A stretch of DNA of 64,000 bases from Segatella copri (GTDB lineage Bacteria > Bacteroidota > Bacteroidia > Bacteroidales > Bacteroidaceae), in assembly GCF_026015295.1 (NCBI RefSeq), contig NZ_JAPDUW010000001.1, positions 2,937,501 to 3,001,500 on the forward strand, read 5' to 3'. This document shows, in pieces, positions 17,875 to 26,890 of this stretch (position 1 is its first letter; each line of letters opens with the position of its first letter). The notes beneath the pieces are model-generated. The model searched no databases and was not told the DNA's origin. It saw nothing but the letters and a program-made list of their open reading frames with translations. Both the position numbers and the translations under genes were made by a program.

Positions 17875-19167
17875 TTATCCGAATATTGCAGATACGGAAT
17901 ATAATGGATAATTGGCAAGCCAATCCTGCTCTCTATAAGGTGACATGGATAGGCGCATACCTTTCAATCCCTGATTGCGCTCTACAAACACCCTCAAACT
18001 CTTAGCCTGCAAATTCTCCTCAGCCTTTACTTCTATCGGAATGATTTTTTCTTCATCCTGCACTAGAAAATCTATTTCACCACGTGAATTTTCTGCCGAC
18101 CAATAATAGATAGACAAGGAAGATTTCTCCTTAAGCTGCTGCAGGACATACTGCTCTGTCAGCGCCCCCTTAAAATCTGAAAACAGCACATTTCCTTCCA
18201 GCAAGCTTTGGGCAGGAATATTGCTCATGGCTCCCATCAGTCCCACATCAGACAGGAATAACTTGAAAGCAGAAAAATCCTCGTATGCAGCCAATGGCAA
18301 CAGGGCTTTCTTACAACGGTTTACCTTATAGATCAACCCTGCATCTTTCAGCCATTCGATAGCGAGCTCAAAATCCTTTGCTCTGGCTCCTTCCTTCACG
18401 GCACCATAGATGAATTTCTTGTTTTCCTTGGCGAGCTGGGATGGGATGGATTTCCATACCATTCGGATACGTGGAACTTCTATGGCCGGAGCATGTTTGG
18501 AAAAATCACGCTCATACGCTTCAAGGATTCCTTTTTGAATGCTTCTGACTTCAGACAGATTTCCCTCGCTGGCAAAAGACTGTACTACAGCCGGCATTCC
18601 CCCGACCAGATAATACTGTCGCAGGCATTCCTCAAATTTATTCCGGAACATGGTTATCATATTCCAATCCTTTGACATCAGCAGTTCTACCATACGGCTT
18701 TCACCGATTGCATCTAGAAATTCAAAGAATGTGAGGGGATATAAATGCATGAAATCTACCTTACCTACAGGAAAAGAGTCATTCTGATGCATCGCAATTC
18801 CGAGCAATGAACCTGCAGCTACGACATGATATTGAGGTGCTTTTTCTGCAAAATACTTTAATGCGGTGATACCCCTGGGTGCTTCTTGTATCTCATCAAG
18901 GATAATAAGCGTATTTTCATCAATAGAAACTCCTGTACTCCATTGTATGCTATTGATAATACGGGGAATATCAAAGTCATGTGCAAAAACTTCCCGGAGC
19001 ATTTCATTGTCTTCGAAGTTTACATACGCACTACGGGTATAGGCCTCTTTGGCAAATTCCTTCATCAGCCAGGTTTTGCCAACCTGGCGGGCTCCAAGCA
19101 TAATCAACGGCTTTCGGTCGTTGCTTGCTTTCCATTGATATAGGTATTTGATGGCATTTCTCTTCAT
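17875..19167 (-). CDS. AAA_14/DUF4143-family ATPase
   Basis: This is a 430-residue P-loop ATPase. It has GARQVGKT (25-32), Walker B LIILDEIQ (87-94), a sensor-like AAGSLLG, and HLYPLTFFEFLDA, a hallmark of the family. Its C-terminal DUF4143 domain ends in a nuclease-like D...ExK pattern (GEIDFLVQDEEKIIPIEVKAEEN). These ATPases are abundant and variable in Bacteroidota; the function is unknown, with PD-(D/E)xK relatives. The ATG at 19167 is chosen because the promoter (19198-19230) leaves no room for the upstream frame from 19227. Scraps of a near relative lie at 22358-22396 and 23248-23283. Confidence 0.85.
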   Translation of the reverse strand: MKRNAIKYLYQWKASNDRKPLIMLGARQVGKTWLMKEFAKEAYTRSAYVNFEDNEMLREVFAHDFDIPRIINSIQWSTGVSIDENTLIILDEIQEAPRGITALKYFAEKAPQYHVVAAGSLLGIAMHQNDSFPVGKVDFMHLYPLTFFEFLDAIGESRMVELLMSKDWNMITMFRNKFEECLRQYYLVGGMPAVVQSFASEGNLSEVRSIQKGILEAYERDFSKHAPAIEVPRIRMVWKSIPSQLAKENKKFIYGAVKEGARAKDFELAIEWLKDAGLIYKVNRCKKALLPLAAYEDFSAFKLFLSDVGLMGAMSNIPAQSLLEGNVLFSDFKGALTEQYVLQQLKEKSSLSIYYWSAENSRGEIDFLVQDEEKIIPIEVKAEENLQAKSLRVFVERNQGLKGMRLSMSPYREQDWLANYPLYSVSAIFG

Positions 19168-19197
19168 AACTATCTGATTATTTGATATTTCTGAATG

Positions 19198-19230
19198 CAA
19201 AGATACATTTTTTATTTCAAAGAGCACAAA
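19198..19230 (-). promoter_or_regulatory. Promoter of the DUF4143 ATPase gene
   Basis: On the minus strand: TTTG (19227-19230), a 21-base spacer, TATCTTTG (19198-19205). The -33 box lies inside the first of three AAAAAGTCGTCC repeats, so anything binding those repeats could affect this promoter. Confidence 0.65.
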
Positions 19231-19314
19231 AAGTCGTCCTTAAAAATGTATAAAACTACAAAAAGTCGTCCTTAAAAGTGTAGAAAGTCACAAAAAGTCG
19301 TCCTTAAAAGTGTA
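19226..19314. repeat. Three tandem copies of ACAAAAAGTCGTCCTTAAAA
   Basis: Twenty-five-base copies at 19226-19250, 19258-19282 and 19290-19314 have a period of 32 and end in AGTGTA (AATGTA in the first). A fourth, single copy lies at 34657-34681 with one change (GTCTTCC). The spacers are 7 bases and differ. The period is far too short, with no conserved spacer size of 30 or more, for a CRISPR array. Confidence 0.9.
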
Positions 19315-19565
19315 TTTGCATCATACATCTACCAAAATCAACGTGTCTTATACGTGAAAAAGTTGTCACCTTTAGGATGGTTAAACTAAATATGTTACTA
19401 TCTATTTTTCTTATCACTAAATGAGTTACGCATTTTTAATTTTATCACTATATGGGTTGTCAGCGAATCCCCATTATACCTAACTAGGTTACTCTTTTTA
19501 AGGAGCTATCCCTAGAAAGGTTACGGTGATGATATTCTTTCAAATGCAAAGATACACATTTTCAA

Positions 19566-20468
19566 CTAATTAGAAGAATTTTCCCAAGGATTTTTCCACA
19601 TTTTCTGCTGTGGCCCCGCTTGAGTATGTGCAACAGATGGTGTTTGATTACCGATACTCATATGCGGTCTTTCGTCGTTATAAAACGCAATAATCCTGGT
19701 CAGTTCCTTCTTACATACTTTACGAGTAGGAATTGTCATCCTATAAAGCCATTCCGTTTTTAAAATGCCGTTTGCACGTTCTGCTATGGCATTCTCCAAA
19801 GGATCTCCTGTTTGAGTCATACTTATTTGTGAGCCATGACTTTTTAGGATAGACACATAATTCTGACTGCAATACTGGCTTCCTCTGTCAGAGTGATGGA
19901 TGAGTCCTTTTGCAGTTTCTTCATCAATGCTTTTATATGCCATTTTAAGCGCTTCTAATGGATATACAGTTTCTAATGTTGGACCAACAGCCCATCCAAC
20001 GATTTTATGGGAATACAGGTCTGTTATAAGCGAGAGGTAGCACACACCTTCATTGGTTTCAACATAGGTGATGTCACTTGCCCAAATCTGGTTCGGACGG
20101 GTAGGAACTACTCCCTTAATCAAGTTTGGATATTTGCGGTAATTATGGTCGGAATCTGTTGTCTTATAGCGCCTACGGCGCTTTATACGCACCATGAGCC
20201 CATGCTTACGCAGCATCTCAATAAATGCGTCACGACCAGGGAAACAGCCTGTATCCTCAAACATCTGTTTCAATATGGCATGCAACTTTACAGCTCCTAA
20301 GCCAGGATTTGACTTACGATACTCACGTGCCTTTTCAATGATGATAGACTCAATGACATCTTCAGCAAAGCCGTCAGAGACATTGCGCTTATTATATGCT
20401 TGCCGGGTGAAACCAAACAGCCCACATAGAGTGCCTAAACCTTGGCTCTGGCACTCTGTGCGGAGCAA
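19566..20468 (-). CDS. IS3-family transposase OrfB (DDE integrase)
   Basis: The 300-residue part is annotated from its ATG, but it is normally made as an OrfAB fusion by -1 frameshifting. Catalytic residues are visible: D in WASDITYV, D in HHSDRGSQY, and E in PLENAIAERANGILKTEW (DD35E type). An HTH_21-like N-terminal helical region (KSNPGLGAVKLHAILKQ) precedes the rve core. Shifting frame at A7 extends it backward through KKIWYQTVSLLRTEC, joining OrfA smoothly. Intact, so the element may be active. Confidence 0.93.
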   Translation of the reverse strand: MLRTECQSQGLGTLCGLFGFTRQAYNKRNVSDGFAEDVIESIIIEKAREYRKSNPGLGAVKLHAILKQMFEDTGCFPGRDAFIEMLRKHGLMVRIKRRRRYKTTDSDHNYRKYPNLIKGVVPTRPNQIWASDITYVETNEGVCYLSLITDLYSHKIVGWAVGPTLETVYPLEALKMAYKSIDEETAKGLIHHSDRGSQYCSQNYVSILKSHGSQISMTQTGDPLENAIAERANGILKTEWLYRMTIPTRKVCKKELTRIIAFYNDERPHMSIGNQTPSVAHTQAGPQQKMWKNPWENSSN

Positions 20469-20470
20469 GC

Positions 20471-20908
20471 TTACTGTTTGGTACCAGATTTTTTTCTCAC
20501 AGGAATATTGAAGGTTTCTTCTGCGAGGTCAATCATGGTGGAGAATGCCTTAGAGCGAAGCTTCTCTAACTCCAAAGCCTTGCGGAGACGCTTAATCTCT
20601 GCATCTTTCTCTTTCAACTGTTCATTTGTTGTCTTTGCCATATCGTCACGGTTTTGGTCTTCTGGCGGCAAAGATAACAAATCTTTTTCATTTAAGAACT
20701 TATCCATCCAAGAAAATAGCACTGTACGACTGCTTATATAGTATTTCTTGATGATTTCTTCTGCTGGGAGCCCACTCTCCATATACTCTCGAACTATCAT
20801 GATACGATCATCATCTGTAAAAGAGTAGCTATTCAACTCTACCTCACGGGTCTCAAACCAACCAGTGTCCTCATTATACACACGTTCAATTCTTGTCTTA
20901 CGTTTCAT
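20471..20908 (-). CDS. IS3-family OrfA (helix-turn-helix)
   Basis: The 145-residue protein has a DNA-binding helix-turn-helix (IMIVREYMESGLPAEEIIKKYYISSRTVLFSWMDKF, seen as two motif halves near 38-72). A leucine-zipper-like coiled coil follows (TTNEQLKEKDAEIKRLRKAL). It stops 2 bases before the OrfB ATG in a different frame. The A7 run at 20489-20495 is the expected frameshift site. The ATG at 20908 is preferred; a GTG at 20914 would add two residues. Confidence 0.88.
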   Translation of the reverse strand: MKRKTRIERVYNEDTGWFETREVELNSYSFTDDDRIMIVREYMESGLPAEEIIKKYYISSRTVLFSWMDKFLNEKDLLSLPPEDQNRDDMAKTTNEQLKEKDAEIKRLRKALELEKLRSKAFSTMIDLAEETFNIPVRKKSGTKQ

Positions 20909-20946
20909 TGTCACTTCTGTTTGTTCCTAAGTGACAACCTTTTTCA

Positions 20947-22351
20947 GGGAAGTACAATAAACTCCGATAGATCAGAGTTTATCGCCGTCTATGGAAGACG
21001 ACGTGTAGGCAAGACTTTTCTCATCAGAAAAGCCGTAGAGGACCATTTTGCCTTCTTCATGACAGGAATGAACGGAGTTGCCAAAGGCGAACAGCTTGTC
21101 AACTTCAGCATTGCCCTGCAAAAATATACCCACTCCACCACTCTGCAGACATTCAAGAGCTGGCTGCTGGCATTCTATGCCCTGTCACAATACATAGAAA
21201 CACTTCCGGAAGGCAAGAAAGTAATATTCATCGATGAATTGCCATGGATGGATACCGCCAAATCGGGATTCATACCTGCACTGGAAAACTTCTGGAACAG
21301 CTGGGCTGTACTGCGCAACGACATCAAACTCATCGTTTGCGGATCCGCCACCTCCTGGATGATCAACAACCTGATTCGCAACCGTGGTGGCTTGCACAAC
21401 CGACTGACCCTTCATCTGATTGTAAAACCATTCACCCTGCACGAATGCGAAGAATACTTCAAGGCTTACCACTTCGGCTACAGCCGAAAACAGATAGCAG
21501 AATGCTATATGGTTATGGGAGGAATACCTTATTATCTGTCAATGATGGATAAATCGAAAAGTCTGGCACAGAACATCGACCAGCTGTTTTTCGCAGACAA
21601 TGCAGAACTGAAAGAAGAATTCAACGACTTATACAGAGCTTTGTTTAAGAAATCAGCCGACCATATCGCCGTAGTTACTGCCCTTGCTACCAAAGGAATG
21701 GGTATGACCCGACAGGAACTGGTCAAGGCATCGGGAGAAAAAGATAATGGAGCCTTCTCTACTGTACTGGAAGAATTGGAACAATGCGGATTCATCCGTC
21801 TGTATGAACCATTCAGTACAGCCAATAAGATGACTTCCGACATTCGCCAAAAGCGAAACACCTTATTCCAGTTAGTAGATTTCTATACACTCTTCTACTT
21901 CCGGTTCATCAAGCACAACAAGTATCAGGATTCCAGTTTCTGGTCATCCTCCCAGAACAGTCAGCTATACCATACTTGGGCTGGCTTGTCTTTCGAGATG
22001 CTTTGTCTAAACCATATAGACAAAATCAAGCACGCCCTGGGAATTTCGGGAGTACAGACCTTGGTTTGCTCATGGCGAAGCAGCAACACAGAAAAGGGAA
22101 CTCAAATAGACTTGCTGATAGACCGGAAAGATGAAACCATCAATATCTGTGAGATGAAATTCTACAAGAGCAAATTCGAAATCAGCAAGGAATATGAGGA
22201 GAAGTTGCTGGAGAAACTGCGTATCTTCACAGAAGAGACTAAGACTTCCAAATCGCTTCTCCTCACATTGATTACTTCTTTCGGATTGAAGCAGAACAAA
22301 CATAGCGACATCGTACAGAAACAGATTACGATGGATGAATTGTTTATTTAA
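20947..22351 (+). pseudogene. AAA ATPase (ATPase_2/DUF234-like), start lost at the IS
   Basis: The frame is open from inside the IS end to 22351. The family part begins at NSDRSEFIAVYGRRRVGKTF, so the first 20 residues or so of a normal protein (usually a GRExE-type helix) are missing and replaced by IS end sequence. Walker A GRRRVGKT, Walker B KVIFIDELPWMD, GSATSWM and MGGIPYYL are intact. The C-terminal domain has a nuclease-like QIDLLIDRKDETINICEMKF pattern. The only upstream start in frame is TTG at 20921, within the IS; the next ATG is after Walker A. Probably inactive, though translation from the TTG cannot be excluded. Confidence 0.75.
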
Positions 22352-22357
22352 TGAGAC

Positions 22358-22396
22358 AAAGAACACACTCAGACTCTTAGCCTGTAAATTCTCCTC
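22358..22396 (-). pseudogene. Scrap of a DUF4143 ATPase 3' end
   Basis: About 39 bases closely match 17983-18021 of the DUF4143 ATPase gene, the part encoding EENLQAKSLRVF. The match has a handful of substitutions. The following 69-bp terminator unit also matches 17802-17870, but the two pieces are in the opposite order from the intact locus, so at least one rearrangement separated them. Confidence 0.6.
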
Positions 22397-22399
22397 ACA

Positions 22400-22468
22400 T
22401 TTAAATGCTTGATTTACAAAATAATATTAAAAGTTCACAAGTTTGTGGTCCACAACCTTGTGAACTTT
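22400..22468. repeat. Second copy of the 69-bp terminator unit
   Basis: It is nearly identical to 17802-17870, with the same hairpin AAAGTTCACAAG...CTTGTGAACTTT followed here by TTTTTGC. In this place it sits just before the headless ATPase fragment and does not separate convergent intact genes. Confidence 0.8.
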
Positions 22469-22476
22469 TTTTGCTT

Positions 22477-22971
22477 ATGTTTGGAGAGAAGCTTCACCTG
22501 GATTGCATCCCTACAGAATATTGGGTGCCTTTCATCTGCTCCCGGTTCGAGAAATATGGTAAGAGTATATCTGAGGAATATGCTACAAGAATCTGTAAAA
22601 CCGTAAAGAACTATTCTTCCTACGTGCAGCAACTAGCTTGGAACGTGATGGCAGAAACCGAGAAAGAAGTAAACGAAGAAACCTTACAAAGTGGCATCAG
22701 CGCCTTGCTGCAACAATGGCATGGTCTTTTCGTACAGCAAACCGAGGGCTTAACCACCTATCAACTCAATTTTCTGCGCCTCCTCTGCAGTGGCGTCCAC
22801 TCAGGTTTCACCGCCCAGGCTGTAGCTGAAACCTATCCGCTGGGCAGCAAATCCTATATCGACCGCATCAAGAAAGCCCTCATCGACAAGGAATTGATCA
22901 CCTTGGAAAAGGATGGAGTTTTCATCGCCGACTGTGTGTTCGAGCTTTGGTTTAAGAAGGAAATGATGTAA
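22477..22971 (+). pseudogene. C-terminal fragment of a third AAA ATPase
   Basis: The 165-residue open frame is the C-terminal half of a Bacteroidota ATPase family. It is recognised by segments such as IPTEYWVPFICSRFEKYGKSIS, NYSSYVQQLAW, EGLTTYQLNFLRLLCSGVH and the final VFELWFKK. It contains no P-loop, and the family's N-terminal 200 residues are absent. The fragment starts 9 bases after the duplicated terminator unit, which marks the break point. A frame can be traced back to 22405 through the terminator, but those residues are unrelated. Not expected to work as an ATPase. Confidence 0.75.
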
Positions 22972-22979
22972 AATAGTAC

Positions 22980-23238
22980 AGAATATAATCCCAAATGGCA
23001 CCCAAAGGGTAGTAGCCTTGAAATTGGTAAACGTATTCTGGTCGATGTTGATAGGGAGAACGGTATAAGTATATACGTTGTTCAAATTGTTGCAATTGTT
23101 GAAAGCCATGTCACCGATACGCTCCAATGTGCTAGGAACTCTTACTTCCTGTAGTTTACTACAACCATCGAAAATGCTCTCTGCAATGGTGGTTAAGCCT
23201 GGGAGACTGATACTCTCTAGATTTGAGCAAGACTGGAA
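22980..23238 (-). pseudogene. BspA-like leucine-rich repeat fragment
   Basis: On the minus strand this encodes about 85 residues of LRR_5/BspA type: CSNLESISLPGLTTIAESIF, CSKLQEVRVPSTLERIGDMA, NNCNNLNNVYTY, then ATTLWVPFG, the usual end of such a repeat domain. There is no signal peptide, start or C-terminal part. It is fused at its N-terminal side to an ATPase scrap and abuts the ATPase fragment on the other side. Confidence 0.75.
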
Positions 23239-23285
23239 TGCATTCAGGAATTCAAAGAATGTAAAAGGGGATAAATGCATGAAAG
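23239..23285 (-). pseudogene. ATPase scrap fused to the LRR fragment
   Basis: This encodes MHLSPFTFFEFLNAF, matching MHLYPLTFFEFLDAI of the DUF4143 ATPase (18719-18757). It is read in the same frame into the LRR piece, giving a chimeric open frame with no plausible function. Confidence 0.65.
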
Positions 23286-23336
23286 CTTAAGAAAAACACT
23301 TATTTAGAGGATTTCTGGCAAAAAAAATACATAAAA

Positions 23337-23368
23337 TTTGCATATTCCATCAAAAAGTTGTTACTTTG
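23337..23368 (+). promoter_or_regulatory. Promoter of the SusC-led operon
   Basis: TTTG (23337-23340), 20 bases, TTACTTTG (23361-23368), one mismatch to TAnnTTTG. Expected start near 23375, about 40 bases before the ATG. It excludes the upstream in-frame TTG at 23366. Confidence 0.7.
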
Positions 23369-23413
23369 CACTCCATAATAAAGAATGTATTTATTAATTT
23401 AACAGAGAGAGAT

Positions 23414-26400
23414 ATGCACAAAAACATCATCCGTTCTTGGCATCTGCTATGCATAGTAGGATGCTTGATGATAACTTTGTCTAACCCAGTTGCAGTATTG
23501 GCACAAACGGGAGAGATAAAATTATCTGTTTCCTTCAAGGAGAAAACTCTTTCGTCTATTTTGGACTACATCACCAAGAATAGCGATTATTCCATCAATT
23601 ACACCAATGAGGTAAGGAACTATCCCGACAAGATGGTTGTCTCATTCGATGAAGCTACAGTAGAAAAAGCCGTTCAAGACTTGTTGAGCAAGACACCATT
23701 TACCTACAGCGTGAATGGTAAGTCTATCCGTGTATTCCGCTTGGACACCGGCCAAAAAGGTTCATTTTTCATAAAGGGTGTAGTAAAGGATACCGAAGGT
23801 GAGTTCATCCCTAACGCAACCATAAGGATAAAAGGTTCGCGAGAAGGTACCATCGCCGACACTGAAGGTAAGTTTACCTTATCTACCAATGTTTCTAACG
23901 GCGAGCTCATCGTGTCTGCCATCGGATATGCGCCCATGACCGTGAAATATAACAACGGCCGCCCAGTTAACGTCATCCTCAAGGAAGAGGGCAACCAACT
24001 TGGCGAGGTAGCAGTCATCGCATACGGTAGCCGTACTCGCCGTGATATGTTAGGCTCAGTCTCTTCCTTGAAGGGTGAAGCTCTCAAAGACGTACCAAGT
24101 TCCTCAATCGAAACCTTATTGCAAGGCAAGATGGCAGGTGTCGATGTATCCAACCTCTCAGGTCAGCCTGGCGGAAACGGCTCCAAGATTGTCATTCGAG
24201 GCTTTAGTTCCCTTAATCAGCAAGGTGTCAACGACGGTTCTCCGTTGTTTGTCGTTGACGGTGTCCCTGTCCAATCTTCTTCTACCTATACAGGAGGTAT
24301 CAACCCACTTTCTTCTCTTGACCCTTCCAACATCGAGTCGGTCGAGGTTTTGAAGGATGCCACTTCCGCATCACTTTATGGCTCTCGTGCAGGTAATGGC
24401 GTCATCCTCATCACTACCAAGAAAGGTAAGAGTGGTAAGGTTGAATTTAACGCCAACGTATCCCAGTCTTTCTCTTGGCTCCCTGCCACCCCAACCCAGT
24501 TGCGTGGTAATGGTGAGCGCTTGATGAACCTTCTCTTGGCAAAGAACCAACGTGTCGGCGAATATGACTGGACGACCGATAAGGTTATCTTCCCGAATAA
24601 TTACAAGGACACATGGGGATGGGATCCAAACAGTTATGGTGCATACGACTACCTTTGGAATAAGGGTAACATCACCACAGACGATTCCAACAAGATTCCT
24701 TCGTTAGCACAGGATTCCCTCAATACTTTCTATAATAACAGCACCAACTGGTGGAAGTATGCTTTTCGTGTCGGCCAGGTGACCAAGGCCGACCTTTCCA
24801 TCTCCGGGGGCAACGACAATGTACGCTACATGGTAGCCGCAGGTATCTACAACGAGAAAGGTATCATGATCAACTCCAGTTTCTTGCGAGCCAACCTCAT
24901 GTCCAATCTTGACTTCAAGATTACCCCAAAGGTAGATGCCTATACTCGCATCAACTTATCTTACACTGACCAAAAAGCAGCTACCACAGGCAAGGTACAA
25001 GGTCTCACTATTGATCCGAAGTTACAATCCACCCTCTTGCCAGGAAAAGGAAGCATCGCTGAAAAGACCGCTATGCAATCCTTGAGAGGAATCAATGGAG
25101 TGAACTCCAACTACAATATTCGATTGAGCGGTGGACTCAACTATAACATCATCAAGGGGTTGAAGCTCTCGCTCTCGGCCGCTATCGACCACTACAACAC
25201 TCGTCTCAATACCTTTACGCCAGACTATCTGACCTACAAGAAATTATCCAAGTCAGAAGGACAGAACATCGGCATGACGATGATTCAGAGCGAGAACTAT
25301 CTCACCTATAAGTTCGACCTCAAGGAAAAGCACTTCTTCGAGTTGATGGGCGGTTTCTCCTACAACCGTGACCAGCTCAACACTGTTGGCGGTTCTGCCT
25401 ATGGCGGCCCTACCAACCAAATCCACTATGTAGGTGAGGAATGGCCATCATTACGCCAAGACGAATATGGCACCTATGAGGCATTGCAGACGTACAACAG
25501 CAACCAGGAAGTACAAGAGATGATGAGTCTCTTCGGTCGCTTGGCATACAACTACAAGCACAAGTACCTTGCAGAATTTTCCCTTCGTTCCGACGGTTCT
25601 TCTGTCTTCGGTAGCAACGTGAGATGGGGAACATTCCCTGCTGTGGGCTTGGGCTGGACATTCAGTGACGAACCATTCATGAAAAATCTCTGGTGGCTCA
25701 GCTTCGGTAAGTTCCGTGCATCTTGGGGACGCTCTGGTCAGAAGTTCAACGAGGCTTACCTTGCGTTGGGAACCATGAGTAGCAGCAACACATTCTTAGG
25801 TAATTCAGGTTTGATACCAGGACTTCTCGCAAACAACCAGCTCACTTGGGAGAAAAACGACCAATATGACTTAGGTCTCGACCTTCAGCTCTTCAACTAT
25901 CGCTTGCAAGTGAAGTTGGATTACTACTACAAATACTCCCATGCCTTGCTGATGCAGACCTCAACCCCAGGAAACTTCTTCTTGGCAGACAAGATGTGGA
26001 ACAACTCTTCCGCCATATCCAACGAGGGTATTGAGTTTGAGATTTCCGCAGATATCATCAAACGAAAGAACTGGCAGTGGACACTGGGCTTCAACATCTC
26101 TCACGACCGCAACCTCTTCCGCAAGTCATACGGAAGTGAGGACTTGAGCGACAAGGTATTGGGCCGCCCAGTCTATGGCATCTACACCTATCACGACGAG
26201 GGCATCGTACAGGATGACTCCCAGATACCATATTATTACAACGCATCAGGTAAGCTCGTACCATTGAGTTTCAATAACAGCGAGAACTATCAGTTGCGTG
26301 TGGGTGGTCGTAAAATCAAGGACTTCAATCAGGATGGAACCATCAACAACAACGACAAGTACTATGCAGGCAGTACCTTGCCAAGTGCCTTCGGGGGTAT

Positions 26401-26884
26401 CAGCAACCGTATTTCGTACAAGAACTGGACACTCGACATGATGATGAGCTATACCATTCGACGCAAAATGATGAACATGGTGAAGAACTCTGCATTCAAC
26501 TTCACCAAGACCTTCGGCACCATCATGGCAGATCCAAGCAAGGTAACCTTCTGGCAGAAGCCTGGCGATGAAACCGACTATCCATCCTTGGAGTTCGCAG
26601 ACCAAGGCTACATAGGACAGTTTGATGGCGACATCGACTCCAATATCGAGAATGTCAACTATCTACGTCTCAAGTCCATTACCTTATCTTATGAGATGCC
26701 TGCCAAGTGGTTTAAAAACAAAATCAAGGGACTGAGCCTATATGTCACAGGTCAAAACCTCTTCTTGTGGACCAACTACTCAGGTACAGACCCTGAAGTC
26801 GTTGATCCTTACACAGGCAAGGATACGGGTCAGCAGTACCCATTGAACCGTTCAGTAACATTTGGCTTTAACTTAAAATTTTAA
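23414..26884 (+). CDS. SusC/RagA-family TonB-dependent outer-membrane transporter with STN domain
   Basis: The 1156-residue outer-membrane importer has a signal peptide at about 1-30. An STN domain follows (about 35-110, LSVSFKEKTLSSILDYITK...), then a carboxypeptidase-regulatory-like beta-sandwich (about 117-195), a plug (about 200-320, ETLLQGKMAGVDVSNLSG, IVIRGFSSLN, PLFVVDGVP), and a 22-strand barrel ending in ...FGFNLKF. The STN domain is usually the signalling arm of transporters coupled to anti-sigma/ECF-sigma pairs, but none lies nearby. It pairs with the SusD protein 6 bases downstream. With a thioredoxin and an M16 protease in the operon, peptides are a likelier substrate than glycans. 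Confidence 0.93.
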   Translation: MHKNIIRSWHLLCIVGCLMITLSNPVAVLAQTGEIKLSVSFKEKTLSSILDYITKNSDYSINYTNEVRNYPDKMVVSFDEATVEKAVQDLLSKTPFTYSVNGKSIRVFRLDTGQKGSFFIKGVVKDTEGEFIPNATIRIKGSREGTIADTEGKFTLSTNVSNGELIVSAIGYAPMTVKYNNGRPVNVILKEEGNQLGEVAVIAYGSRTRRDMLGSVSSLKGEALKDVPSSSIETLLQGKMAGVDVSNLSGQPGGNGSKIVIRGFSSLNQQGVNDGSPLFVVDGVPVQSSSTYTGGINPLSSLDPSNIESVEVLKDATSASLYGSRAGNGVILITTKKGKSGKVEFNANVSQSFSWLPATPTQLRGNGERLMNLLLAKNQRVGEYDWTTDKVIFPNNYKDTWGWDPNSYGAYDYLWNKGNITTDDSNKIPSLAQDSLNTFYNNSTNWWKYAFRVGQVTKADLSISGGNDNVRYMVAAGIYNEKGIMINSSFLRANLMSNLDFKITPKVDAYTRINLSYTDQKAATTGKVQGLTIDPKLQSTLLPGKGSIAEKTAMQSLRGINGVNSNYNIRLSGGLNYNIIKGLKLSLSAAIDHYNTRLNTFTPDYLTYKKLSKSEGQNIGMTMIQSENYLTYKFDLKEKHFFELMGGFSYNRDQLNTVGGSAYGGPTNQIHYVGEEWPSLRQDEYGTYEALQTYNSNQEVQEMMSLFGRLAYNYKHKYLAEFSLRSDGSSVFGSNVRWGTFPAVGLGWTFSDEPFMKNLWWLSFGKFRASWGRSGQKFNEAYLALGTMSSSNTFLGNSGLIPGLLANNQLTWEKNDQYDLGLDLQLFNYRLQVKLDYYYKYSHALLMQTSTPGNFFLADKMWNNSSAISNEGIEFEISADIIKRKNWQWTLGFNISHDRNLFRKSYGSEDLSDKVLGRPVYGIYTYHDEGIVQDDSQIPYYYNASGKLVPLSFNNSENYQLRVGGRKIKDFNQDGTINNNDKYYAGSTLPSAFGGISNRISYKNWTLDMMMSYTIRRKMMNMVKNSAFNFTKTFGTIMADPSKVTFWQKPGDETDYPSLEFADQGYIGQFDGDIDSNIENVNYLRLKSITLSYEMPAKWFKNKIKGLSLYVTGQNLFLWTNYSGTDPEVVDPYTGKDTGQQYPLNRSVTFGFNLKF

Positions 26885-26890
26885 CAAGAC

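Larger units (their letters stand above)
19355..20946 (-). mobile_element. IS3-family insertion sequence
   Basis: The element of about 1.59 kb is bounded by imperfect inverted repeats: TGAAAAAGTTGTCACCTTTA inward from 19355, and TGAAAAAGGTTGTCACTTAG inward from 20946. The ends are 5'-TG...CA-3', as in IS3. It carries overlapping orfA and orfB read leftward, with a slippery A7 on the coding strand at 20489-20495. No target-site duplication is visible next to these ends (ACG on the left, GGG on the right), which suggests a flanking deletion. The 210 bases from 19355 to 19565 are non-coding IS sequence. The insertion removed the start of the ATPase gene to its right. Confidence 0.85.

Noticed and set aside
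19226..19314. Tandem repeats considered as a CRISPR array
   Set aside because: Only three units, 7-base spacers and no cas genes; period and spacer size do not fit.
22405..22476. Upstream extension of the headless ATPase fragment through the terminator unit
   Set aside because: Those codons come from a duplicated non-coding terminator and bear no similarity to the ATPase family.
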